DNA of 5,230 nucleotides from Piscirickettsiaceae bacterium (GTDB lineage: Bacteria; Pseudomonadota; Gammaproteobacteria; Nitrosococcales; Methylophagaceae), in the NCBI GenBank assembly GCA_018646825.1, contig JABGUA010000240.1, positions 1-5,230 on the forward strand, read 5' to 3'. The notes beneath the pieces were generated by a model. It did no database searches and was not told the origin of the DNA. It saw only the letters and a program-made list of their open reading frames with translations. Position 1 is the first letter of the stretch; each line of letters begins with the position of its first letter. Both the position numbers and the translations under genes were made by a program. Below, one piece after another: positions 1 to 5,230 of the stretch.

Positions 1-301
1 CCCCTCGCTCGCCTAGGAAAGCCTCACCTAAAACGACAGCCAAGATTAAGAACAATAGGCCTAATAAACCCAAGATAAGCACCCGATAACGTCTGTGCGC
101 TTTGCAACCAACGCCTAAGGCATAAAGGCTAGTCGGTATCACTGCTAATAACATCCAAAGATGAAAGTCCTCACCATAGAGCTGCAACGCCGTGATACTA
201 GGCAACAACACAATAAGTAACGGCAAAGCCAAACAGTGAATAGCGCATAATAAAGATAGGCTAATCGCCATTTTATCAGTGAAGTTTTGTATTGTTCTCA
301 T
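1..301 (-). CDS. MerC-domain inner-membrane protein (3' end cut by window edge)
   Basis: This reading frame starts at ATG 301-299 and stays open for 100 codons to the left edge, so the C-terminus is missing. The protein is very hydrophobic. The first membrane segment (about residues 12-34) carries the MerC-family signature C19-x-x-H22-C23 followed by L-A-L-P. A second segment (about 48-66, HLWMLLAVIPTSLYALGVG) ends in C66-K-x-H69-R, and a third spans about 74-92. In mercury-resistance operons MerC imports Hg(II) through a membrane Cys pair. Chromosomal MerC-domain proteins beside Zur have no settled substrate. A role in zinc or another soft-metal ion is my inference, drawn from its position 21 bases behind zur in the same orientation, presumably one transcript. 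A weak Shine-Dalgarno (GAG) lies about 6 bases before the start. No other mer gene is visible, so I do not call it mercury resistance. Confidence 0.85.
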   Translation of the reverse strand, partial: MRTIQNFTDKMAISLSLLCAIHCLALPLLIVLLPSITALQLYGEDFHLWMLLAVIPTSLYALGVGCKAHRRYRVLILGLLGLLFLILAVVLGEAFLGERG

Positions 302-322
302 TTTACTCTCATATCAGGAATT

Positions 323-784
323 CTAAGCTGCATTGACCATGCAGGCTTCGCAAACACAGTTCATCTCTAATTGTGGGCTAACAAGGTGAAAGCCTGCATG
401 TTCCACACTTTTCTGAAGTACAGCGATAGTTGATTTGCTAATACTTATTTCTTTTACTTTTTCACATTGGCCACAGATCAAGAATTGAGGCACGGCATGG
501 CTGTGAGCACAACTAATGTGGGCACAAGCAACATATTTGTTGGCCAAATTCAGTTTGTGAACCAAGTACTCGCCCTGAAGAAACTTCAAAATCCGATATA
601 CCGACATGGCAGGCATCGAATCTCCAAACTTTGTTTTACAAAAATCGGCTAACTCATAGGCAGATAATGCTTTATCAGACTGTAGTAAACCCGATAGAAC
701 CTGCTTTCTCTTATTAGTTAAACGCGCCCCACGTGCTTTACAATGATGTTCGGCATGTTCAAGTATCGTCTCTATTTTTTTCAT
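323..784 (-). CDS. zur: Fur-family zinc uptake regulator Zur
   Basis: This is a 153-residue Zn(II)-responsive repressor. In Gammaproteobacteria, zinc-loaded Zur dimers shut off zinc-import genes. Residues 1-75 form the winged-helix DNA-binding domain, with R-L-T-N-K-R (21-26) before the first helices and the recognition helix around M57-F68 (P-A-M-S-V-Y-R). The C-terminal part is the dimerisation and metal domain. C104/C107 (C-G-Q-C) and C145/C148 (C-E-A-C) match the structural zinc site of E. coli Zur. H76, C87, H94/H96 and E112 fit the regulatory site. C15, C92 and C143 are additional cysteines. I chose ATG 784-782 because the N-terminus then matches the length of E. coli Zur and is preceded by AGGTGA. 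An in-frame GTG at 820 would add 12 residues and also has a good Shine-Dalgarno. The gene ends in TAG and is followed after 21 bases by the MerC-domain gene. A Zur-box-like site lies upstream at 903-925, which suggests autoregulation. Confidence 0.92.
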   Translation of the reverse strand: MKKIETILEHAEHHCKARGARLTNKRKQVLSGLLQSDKALSAYELADFCKTKFGDSMPAMSVYRILKFLQGEYLVHKLNLANKYVACAHISCAHSHAVPQFLICGQCEKVKEISISKSTIAVLQKSVEHAGFHLVSPQLEMNCVCEACMVNAA

Positions 785-788
785 ATTT

Positions 789-794
789 TCACCT
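789..794 (-). promoter_or_regulatory. Shine-Dalgarno supporting the ATG start of zur
   Basis: On the minus strand this reads AGGTGA, six bases complementary to the 3' end of 16S rRNA, ending 4 bases before ATG 784. It lies inside the coding sequence of the longer GTG-initiated form, so it is either the true start signal or the start of a shorter isoform. Confidence 0.5.
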
Positions 795-828
795 AATAAG
801 GTGCACTCTTCCACACTCACTGTTCCCG

Positions 829-834
829 CTCCTT
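829..834 (-). promoter_or_regulatory. Alternative Shine-Dalgarno before GTG 820 of zur
   Basis: On the minus strand this reads AAGGAG, placed 8 bases before an in-frame GTG at 820-818. It is as good a match as the site before ATG 784. The extra 12 residues it would add (M-S-V-E-E-C-T-L-L-G-E-N) are not typical of Zur proteins I know, so I treat this start as second choice. The site itself is clear. Confidence 0.4.
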
Positions 835-902
835 TACTTTTTGTCCGTTAGAGCTATAGCCAATCAAGCTCAGATTTAAAATATCGACGGCCACGTATAA
901 AA

Positions 903-925
903 GATATGTTATATCATATCACTTC
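903..925. promoter_or_regulatory. Zur operator (Zur box) upstream of zur
   Basis: The 23-bp site begins GATATGTTATA and ends in ATCACTTC. Against the gammaproteobacterial Zur consensus (GAAATGTTATA-N-TATAACATTTC) I count 18 of 23 positions identical, with the left arm almost perfect. It also contains a perfect 6-bp inverted repeat, GATATG-N6-CATATC. The site lies between the divergently oriented zur and HAD-hydrolase genes, about 120 bases from the zur ATG and about 145 from the hydrolase start. The overlap with a candidate zur promoter favours autoregulation of zur and the MerC-domain gene over control of the hydrolase. The match was made by eye against a remembered consensus. Confidence 0.72.
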
Positions 926-934
926 ATGTCACAA
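906..934 (-). promoter_or_regulatory. Candidate sigma-70 promoter of zur
   Basis: On the minus strand, TTGTGA (-35, at 934-929) and TAACAT (-10, at 911-906) are separated by exactly 17 bases. Each hexamer matches the consensus at 4 of 6 positions. A TATGAT hexamer at 918-913 is an alternative -10 without a good -35. Either -10 falls inside the Zur-box-like site, so bound Zur would block RNA polymerase. The implied leader is roughly 80-115 bases, depending on which start codon is used. Confidence 0.4.
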
Positions 935-1027
935 GAAAATCATCACCCTAACTAAGCATCAACTCGAAAATAAGATTTAACACGCTTTATATTCAATGAC
1001 AGTAAGCAAATGAATTAAGCCAATTTT

Positions 1028-1036
1028 TGCTATTAT
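1028..1036 (+). promoter_or_regulatory. Candidate extended -10 promoter of the HAD hydrolase
   Basis: The motif TG-C-TATTAT is an extended -10 element, with 5 of 6 matches in the hexamer. It is placed so that transcription would start about 25 bases before ATG 1069. No convincing -35 hexamer lies 16-18 bases upstream, which extended -10 promoters can tolerate. It is far enough from the Zur-box-like site (about 100 bases) that zinc control of this promoter is unlikely. Confidence 0.35.
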
Positions 1037-1068
1037 CAATACTTGAATTCCTATTCTGTTGAGCTTCC

Positions 1069-1851
1069 ATGTTAAAAGCCCTTTTCCTTGATCTTGATGA
1101 AACCCTCTGTGACACAACAGGCGCCAATGGGCAGGCAAAGCAATTAATGGCAGACAGCATTGAAACACAGTTTGGTGCCAGCATGAACGGCGACGCTTTT
1201 GCTAATGCCTATGTCACCGGTATATACCGTGACTGGACTGACGAACAACGGGCCCGTTACATGCCCATTATCGAACAACAAAGTGAAAATGCCTTCCGAG
1301 TGCAATTGATTCATGACTTATTGGCCAAAAGTAACATCGATTATATTAACGATGAAACAGCCCAAGCCATTCAAGACAAGTTTGATAATGACCGCATTGA
1401 GGCATTCGACTTCTACCCTGGTATCCTCACCTTCTTAGCTGAAGCAAGAGCACTGTTCACCCTAGTTGTCATCACCAATGGCCCCGTCTTTTCCCAGATT
1501 CCAAAAATAGAATCAACAAACCTCGCTAAACATGTCGACCATATTATTATCGGTGGCCAAGAACCAGAAGAAAAACCCGCTGCATCCATCTTCCACAAAG
1601 CGCTTAAATTAGCCAACTGCGAAGCCCATGAAGTGATTCATATCGGCGATAGTCTTAAAACAGATATTGCCGGCGCACTCAATATGGGTATAACATCACT
1701 GTGGGTACAACATCAACAACCCTTAGATGCAGAACTGGGTATCAACCCACATCATACCGTCATACATCCATATGAAATACCTGAACTAATTCGACGGTTA
1801 CACCCAACCCAAACCAACCAGAATAAGTGTAAAAACATTAATTCGGGATAA
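1069..1851 (+). CDS. HAD-superfamily (subfamily IA) phosphatase, NANP/YjjG-like
   Basis: This 260-residue protein is a cytoplasmic HAD hydrolase. Motif I is D8-L-D10-E-T-L, giving the Asp nucleophile and the acid/base Asp. Motif II is T136-N137-G138. Motif III is K169 in E-E-K-P. Motif IV is G193-D194-S-L-K-T-D199, which coordinates Mg2+. A mostly helical insert between about residues 15 and 115 fits a C1 cap, which decides substrate choice. The stretch after motif I (C-D-T-T-G-A-N) resembles N-acylneuraminate-9-phosphatases and YjjG-like nucleotidases. No sialic-acid or nucleotide gene is nearby, so the substrate is unknown. The last 16 or so residues (from H245, rich in Thr, Asn and Gln) form a polar tail outside the HAD fold. 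The start has only a weak Shine-Dalgarno (TGAG). The exported His-rich protein gene follows after 78 bases with no convincing terminator between, so read-through is possible. Confidence 0.88.
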   Translation: MLKALFLDLDETLCDTTGANGQAKQLMADSIETQFGASMNGDAFANAYVTGIYRDWTDEQRARYMPIIEQQSENAFRVQLIHDLLAKSNIDYINDETAQAIQDKFDNDRIEAFDFYPGILTFLAEARALFTLVVITNGPVFSQIPKIESTNLAKHVDHIIIGGQEPEEKPAASIFHKALKLANCEAHEVIHIGDSLKTDIAGALNMGITSLWVQHQQPLDAELGINPHHTVIHPYEIPELIRRLHPTQTNQNKCKNINSG

Positions 1852-1929
1852 AATCACAACCGCCGTTGTCTAGTTTCATTAGCGCCAATAATTTATACCC
1901 TCAAAATAAACTTTATTAGGAGTATCAAA

Positions 1930-2589
1930 ATGAAAAAAATTATATCTGGGTTAGCAACAGTAATGATTGCAGGAATCGCTTTTAACACCACTGCCTATGC
2001 AGGACAAGCCATGAGTGAAGCACATGCTCATATCGGGCATGTCATGACAAGTTGGACTGACACACCATCCCAACACGGCCTCCTGCCAGTGGCAATGAAA
2101 GAGGGTGAAATTGCCGCCGCTCACGCTGCGCTTTCTGCTAAAACGCCAGACAACCTAGCAGCAATGAAATTGCATGCAAGACATGTGCGTCATGCCATCG
2201 ACACCTCATATGAAGGATCAGGACCAGGTACGGGATACGGACTAATTAGGGCCGCCAGTGGCGGAATTGGACACGCCACACTCGCCAGTAAAAGCGAAGG
2301 TGCATCCGACGCAGTCAAACTCCACACTGAACATGCAGTGACATCGTTAAACAATGCAATCGCACGTAGCAGAATGGCCTTATATGCAGCTCAAGCCGTG
2401 CTTATTTCAACCAGTGCAAGTCAAGCTGCGCCACATGCTGCCAAAATGGCAGAACTGACGCAAGCGGTAGTTGACGGTGTTGACCATAATGGCGACGGCA
2501 GTATCAGCTGGCATGCACATGAAGGTGGTCTTAAAGTTGCAAACCAACACATGGGTATCATGATGGATGCCGAAGGTATGAAACGCTAA
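1930..2589 (+). CDS. Exported His-rich protein with an EF-hand-like loop, function unknown
   Basis: I do not recognise a named family. The 219-residue protein opens with a classic Sec signal peptide: M-K-K, a hydrophobic core at about 4-18, and a likely signal peptidase I cut after A22-Y-A24. The mature protein of about 195 residues has no cysteine, 16 histidines and 10 methionines. Histidines cluster with helical spacing (H32/H34/H37, H82/H85/H88, H132/H135), and the regions between look like amphipathic helices, suggesting a helical bundle in the periplasm. A Gly-rich turn lies at about 96-104. Near the C-terminus, D185-H-N187-G-D189-G-S-I192 matches an EF-hand calcium loop, but position 12 is Ala196 and the acidic residue is E198. 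A Met-rich end (H207-M ... M211-M212) follows. A strong Shine-Dalgarno (AGGAG, 7 bases before ATG) predicts efficient translation, and an intrinsic terminator follows the stop. Metal or calcium binding is inference. No CxxCH haem motif is present. Confidence 0.8.
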   Translation: MKKIISGLATVMIAGIAFNTTAYAGQAMSEAHAHIGHVMTSWTDTPSQHGLLPVAMKEGEIAAAHAALSAKTPDNLAAMKLHARHVRHAIDTSYEGSGPGTGYGLIRAASGGIGHATLASKSEGASDAVKLHTEHAVTSLNNAIARSRMALYAAQAVLISTSASQAAPHAAKMAELTQAVVDGVDHNGDGSISWHAHEGGLKVANQHMGIMMDAEGMKR

Positions 2590-2627
2590 AGGTTCTCAAA
2601 CACCCAAGCTCATAACCTTACTATCAG

Positions 2628-2657
2628 ACAAACCCGCTTCGGCGGGTTTTGTTTTTT
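2628..2657 (+). terminator. Rho-independent terminator after the His-rich protein gene
   Basis: The stem AAACCCGC pairs with GCGGGTTT (2630-2637 with 2642-2649) around a stable TTCG tetraloop. It can be extended by two pairs across a bulged T. A run of six T (2652-2657) follows. It lies about 40 bases past the stop codon and separates this transcript from ettA. Confidence 0.92.
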
Positions 2658-2685
2658 ATGGAATACCCTTTCCCATTCATAATGG

Positions 2686-2733
2686 CGATTTCGAAGAAAG
2701 TCTAAAACACTTTGCTTTAGCCATCTGAAATCG
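2686..2733 (+). repeat. Nested inverted repeat in the ettA upstream region
   Basis: Perfect 7-bp arms CGATTTC (2686-2692) and GAAATCG (2727-2733) extend inward by AGA/TCT across a 2-base bulge. After a small internal loop, CTAAA (2702-2706) pairs with TTTAG (2716-2720) around a 9-base loop. A competing pairing, ATGGC (2682-2686) with GCCAT (2720-2724), cannot form at the same time. No T-run follows, so this is not a simple terminator. It lies about 60 bases before the ettA start, inside a 135-base gap (2658-2792) where I see no convincing promoter. TAAAAT at 2759-2764 is the best -10 candidate and would place the repeat upstream of the transcript. Confidence 0.4.
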
Positions 2734-2792
2734 ATTCGCTAAATAGGGTCATCGTAGGTAAAATCAGACCTTTCGATTGACTTGAGTTAAAA

Positions 2793-4451
2793 ATGGCCCA
2801 GTACGTATATAGCATGAACCGCGTTGGCAAAATTGTGCCACCAAAACGTGAGATTCTTAAAGACATTTCCCTGTCCTTCTTCCCCGGTGCAAAGATTGGT
2901 GTACTTGGCTTAAATGGCTCAGGTAAATCAACCTTACTCAGAATCATGGCCGGTCTTGATAATGACTATATTGGCGAAGCCGTCCCGATGCCGAATATTA
3001 AAGTCGGTTACCTTCCTCAAGAACCCGAGTTAGATGACAGTAAAACAGTGCGAGAAATTGTTGAAGAATCTGTTTCTGATGTGAAACAAGCAATGGACGA
3101 CTTAGAAGCTATCTATACCGCTTACTCTGAACCCAATGCTGATTTCGATGCCTTGGCAACCAAACAAGCCGAGCTAGAAAACCTCATTCAAGCCAAAGAT
3201 GGTCATAACCTAGACAATGCACTTGAACGTGCAGCCGATGCCTTACGCTTACCCGAATGGGACACCAGTGTGTCGGTTCTATCCGGTGGTGAACGTCGTC
3301 GTGTCGCCCTGTGTCGCTTATTACTCGATAACCCAGATATGTTATTGCTGGATGAGCCAACAAACCATCTTGATGCTGAATCCATTGCCTGGATAGAACG
3401 TTTCTTACAAGACTTCCCAGGTACTGTGGTTGCCATCACCCATGATCGTTACTTCCTAGATAATGCCGCCGGTTGGATATTAGAACTCGATCGCGGTCGC
3501 GGTATCCCGTATGAAGGTAACTACTCTTCTTGGTTAGAACAAAAAGATGCCCGCCTGCAACAAGAAGCCAAAGCAGAAGCGTCACATAATAAAGCCATCA
3601 AAGCTGAATTAGAATGGGTACGACAAGGCGCTAAAGGCCGTCAATCCAAATCTAAATCACGCTTGAAATCATTTGAAGAAATGAACTCGCGTGAATTCCA
3701 AAAACGTAATGAAACCTCAGAAATCTACATTCCACCTGGCCCACGCCTAGGTGACAAAGTCATCGAGCTCAACAATGTCACGAAATCCTATGGTGACAAG
3801 CTATTAATCGACAACCTCACCCTCTCCATTCCTGCTGGTGCCATTGTCGGCATCATCGGCCCCAATGGTGCCGGTAAGTCCACCCTCTTCCGCATGATCG
3901 CAGGCCAAGAAGAAGTCGATTCAGGTTCAATAGACTTAGGTAGCACCGTGCAATTAGCCTATGTCGATCAATCGCGTGATCTTAATGGCACTAACACCGT
4001 GTTTCAAGAGATCTCCGAAGGCAATGACATGATTACCGTCGGCACCTACACAACCCCGGCACGTGCCTACTGTGGTCGTTTTAACTTTAAAGGCTCTGAC
4101 CAACAAAAATTTGTCAAAGACCTCTCGGGTGGCGAACGCAACCGACTCCACATGGCCAAGCTGTTAAAAGAAGGCGGCAATGTCTTACTACTCGATGAGC
4201 CAACCAATGATCTCGACATCGAAACCTTACGGGCATTAGAAGAAGCGATTTTAGCCTTTCCCGGCTCCGCCGTCGTTATCTCGCATGATCGCTGGTTCTT
4301 AGATCGGGTCTGTACGCATATGATTGCCTATGAAGGTGAATCTAACGTCGTGTTCTTTGAAGGTAACTACACCGAATATGCCGAAGATTACAAACAACGC
4401 TTTGGTAAAGATCATCAGCCTGAACGGATTAAGTATCGTAAAATGAGCTAA
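2793..4451 (+). CDS. ettA: Energy-dependent translational throttle protein EttA (ABC-F ATPase)
   Basis: EttA is a soluble ABC-F ATPase that binds the ribosomal E site and gates the first elongation step according to the ATP/ADP ratio. The 552-residue length is close to E. coli EttA (555). Nucleotide-binding domain 1 has Walker A G39-L-N-G-S-G-K-S-T47, signature L163-S-G-G-E and Walker B ending D187-E188, with catalytic Glu188 at the same number as in E. coli. The EttA arm insertion occupies roughly residues 90-140. The interdomain linker that contacts P-site tRNA runs about 243-320, with the conserved W-V-R-Q-G-A-K-G-R-Q-S-K. Domain 2 has Walker A G356-P-N-G-A-G-K-S-T364, signature L444-S-G-G-E and D468-E469. 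All catalytic residues are intact, so it should be active. The N-terminus (M-A-Q-Y-V-Y) matches the family, which fixes the start. The Shine-Dalgarno is weak (GAG, 6 bases before ATG). The gene is flanked by terminators on both sides and so is probably transcribed on its own. Confidence 0.97.
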   Translation: MAQYVYSMNRVGKIVPPKREILKDISLSFFPGAKIGVLGLNGSGKSTLLRIMAGLDNDYIGEAVPMPNIKVGYLPQEPELDDSKTVREIVEESVSDVKQAMDDLEAIYTAYSEPNADFDALATKQAELENLIQAKDGHNLDNALERAADALRLPEWDTSVSVLSGGERRRVALCRLLLDNPDMLLLDEPTNHLDAESIAWIERFLQDFPGTVVAITHDRYFLDNAAGWILELDRGRGIPYEGNYSSWLEQKDARLQQEAKAEASHNKAIKAELEWVRQGAKGRQSKSKSRLKSFEEMNSREFQKRNETSEIYIPPGPRLGDKVIELNNVTKSYGDKLLIDNLTLSIPAGAIVGIIGPNGAGKSTLFRMIAGQEEVDSGSIDLGSTVQLAYVDQSRDLNGTNTVFQEISEGNDMITVGTYTTPARAYCGRFNFKGSDQQKFVKDLSGGERNRLHMAKLLKEGGNVLLLDEPTNDLDIETLRALEEAILAFPGSAVVISHDRWFLDRVCTHMIAYEGESNVVFFEGNYTEYAEDYKQRFGKDHQPERIKYRKMS

Positions 4452-4475
4452 CACTCAGCTACATCATTAATACTG

Positions 4476-4516
4476 AAAACGGGGTAATCCAGCAATGGCT
4501 TATCCCGTTTTATTTT
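4476..4516 (+). terminator. Rho-independent terminator after ettA
   Basis: AAAACGGG (4476-4483) pairs with CCCGTTTT (4504-4511). The stem continues through a G-T wobble and three A-T pairs to GTAA/TTAT, then a single T-C mismatch, then CCA/TGG capped by a GCAA (GNRA-type) tetraloop at 4492-4495. The T-rich tail TTTTATTTT follows. It begins 24 bases past the ettA stop and ends 15 bases before the yacL start. Confidence 0.85.
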
Positions 4517-4531
4517 AAGGCATGATCATTT

Positions 4532-4906
4532 ATGGAATATGAGTTTCAACGTAATACCTTAACCGGTACCTTAGTGGCTGATTTTAGTCAGGGCCAAGAA
4601 GTCTTCGGATTTTGGTTTGTCGAAGAACTCGGGGAAAGTACAGAAAAATATGACGTGATCTGCCAAGCCATCGCTCAATTGCAATCAAACCAGCTGAAAA
4701 ACTGGCATGTGGCAGGCAAAGCGCTATCCATTGAACTCGATGATGAGCAAGTTAGGGTATTTGCCAATGAACTTGAAAATGGTGAAGAAGTTGAACTTGA
4801 AGAGGCACTGTCTCTCTACGATGGTGAATCAGAAGCTTTCTGTGGCTTAGCTGATTTCCACGGTGTACTACAGAGTTGGCGTATCTTTATCGATGAGGAT
4901 AGATAA
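4532..4906 (+). CDS. yacL: UPF0231 family protein YacL
   Basis: This 124-residue acidic protein belongs to the uncharacterised UPF0231 (YacL) family; E. coli YacL is about 120 residues. Family landmarks visible are the M-E-Y-E-F start, the G26-F-W-F-V-E-E block, and the C-terminal Y96-D-G-E-S followed by C104-G-L-A-D-F109. There is no signal peptide or membrane segment, so it is expected in the cytoplasm. The biochemical role is unknown. The start follows from the family N-terminus, and an in-frame stop lies 9 bases upstream. The ribosome binding site is poor: AAGG sits 11 bases before ATG, on the shoulder of the ettA terminator. No separate promoter is obvious. ygjP follows after 51 bases on the same strand, so the two are probably co-transcribed. 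Confidence 0.92.
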   Translation: MEYEFQRNTLTGTLVADFSQGQEVFGFWFVEELGESTEKYDVICQAIAQLQSNQLKNWHVAGKALSIELDDEQVRVFANELENGEEVELEEALSLYDGESEAFCGLADFHGVLQSWRIFIDEDR

Positions 4907-4957
4907 TGGCTACTAAGTTAACGTATTACTCAAATTGACCGACTAAAGATCACGCGA

Positions 4958-5230
4958 ATGAGCCCATTAAAATACTTATCCGGTTACCCAGAAGATGTAC
5001 AGTCTCAAGTACAATCCCTCATCGCAAATCAAAAACTCGGTGACTTTTTATTAAATAAATATCCTGTGACCCATGATATTCAATCCAATAAAGCCTTGTA
5101 TGCTTATGTTATTGACTTAAAAAACCAATATATTCGTCAATCCAGCCCCCTGAGTAAGGTCATTTATGATGATAAGTTGGATGTACTCCATCACGCACTC
5201 GGCTTACATCGCTTTGTTTCCAGAGTTCAG
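4958..5230 (+). CDS. ygjP: YgjP family metal-dependent hydrolase, N-terminal part (cut by right edge)
   Basis: This frame runs from ATG 4958 for 91 codons to the window end, still open. The sequence follows E. coli YgjP (about 167 residues) closely: M-S-P-L-K-Y-L-S-G-Y-P-E-D at the start, L27-G-D-F, K45-A-L-Y, D53-L-K-N-Q, and L81-G-L-H-R-F-V-S-R-V-Q at the edge. YgjP belongs to the DUF45/SprT-like metallopeptidase-fold group, and E. coli YgjP is annotated as a UTP pyrophosphatase. The HExxH metal motif lies beyond the edge, so activity cannot be judged here. The start is fixed by similarity, and an in-frame TAA lies 39 bases upstream at 4919-4921. The Shine-Dalgarno is weak. The gene probably shares a transcript with yacL. 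Confidence 0.9.
   Translation, partial: MSPLKYLSGYPEDVQSQVQSLIANQKLGDFLLNKYPVTHDIQSNKALYAYVIDLKNQYIRQSSPLSKVIYDDKLDVLHHALGLHRFVSRVQ

Noticed and set aside
1..301. Mercury-resistance (mer) operon suggested by MerC
   Set aside because: No merR, merT, merP or merA is present, and the upstream regulator is Zur, so a chromosomal MerC-domain protein is the better reading.
467..652. Plus-strand open frame of 61 codons opposite zur
   Set aside because: It lies wholly antisense to the well-supported zur coding sequence, has no recognisable protein features, and is explained as a shadow frame.
851..871. GAGCT/AGCTC inverted repeat and GCTATAGC palindrome in the zur leader
   Set aside because: The arms are 5 bp with an 11-base loop, or form a simple 8-bp palindrome. 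Either is expected by chance at this length.
977..1184. Two overlapping minus-strand frames of 63 codons around the HAD gene start
   Set aside because: They overlap the HAD hydrolase start and its upstream region, show no family resemblance, and share the same DNA in different frames.
1856..1869. Hairpin ACAAC-CGCC-GTTGT after the HAD hydrolase
   Set aside because: The stem is only 5 bp and no T-run follows, so it is too weak to call a terminator.
1866..1899. Possible promoter for the His-rich protein (TTGTCT with AATAAT or TATACC)
   Set aside because: The spacings are 15 or 22 bases rather than 16-18, so I could not support a specific promoter.
1930..2589. Cytochrome c-type haem protein suggested by many His and Met residues
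   Set aside because: The protein has no cysteine at all, so no CxxCH haem attachment site exists.
4522..4542. Six-codon frame M-I-I-Y-G-I overlapping the yacL start
   Set aside because: The only nearby Shine-Dalgarno (AAGG) would be one base from its ATG, which is too close to work.

Overview
The window looks like ordinary chromosome of a gammaproteobacterium, most likely an Alteromonadales- or Vibrionales-type marine lineage such as the Shewanella group. Three near-complete family matches point there: an EttA very close to the Escherichia coli protein in length and motif placement, a UPF0231/YacL protein, and the N-terminal half of YgjP. YacL is largely confined to this part of the Gammaproteobacteria. 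The genus is an inference. I see no transposase, integrase, CRISPR array, tRNA or rRNA.

Left part (1-1068): on the minus strand, a Fur-family zinc regulator (zur) is followed after 21 bases by a MerC-domain inner-membrane protein that runs off the left edge. A 23-bp site closely resembling the gammaproteobacterial Zur operator lies at 903-925, upstream of zur, and overlaps a plausible zur promoter. This suggests an autoregulated zur-merC zinc-homeostasis operon. zur has two credible start codons, each with its own Shine-Dalgarno sequence.

Middle (1069-2657): on the plus strand, a HAD-superfamily phosphatase is followed after 78 bases by a 219-residue, cysteine-free, histidine-rich exported protein. 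That protein has an EF-hand-like loop near its C-terminus and no function I can name; it is the least explained gene here. A strong intrinsic terminator at 2628-2657 closes this section.

Right part (2658-5230): ettA, the ABC-F translational throttle, is preceded by a 135-base intergenic stretch with a nested inverted repeat. It is followed by an elaborate GNRA-capped terminator hairpin ending only 15 bases before yacL. yacL is followed by ygjP, which is cut by the right edge. These last genes look like housekeeping functions: ATP-gated control of translation elongation, an uncharacterised small acidic protein, and a predicted metal-dependent YgjP-family enzyme.

I found no clearly new multi-gene system. 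The best leads are the His-rich EF-hand-like exported protein, the Zur-controlled MerC-like membrane protein, and the RNA structures flanking ettA.
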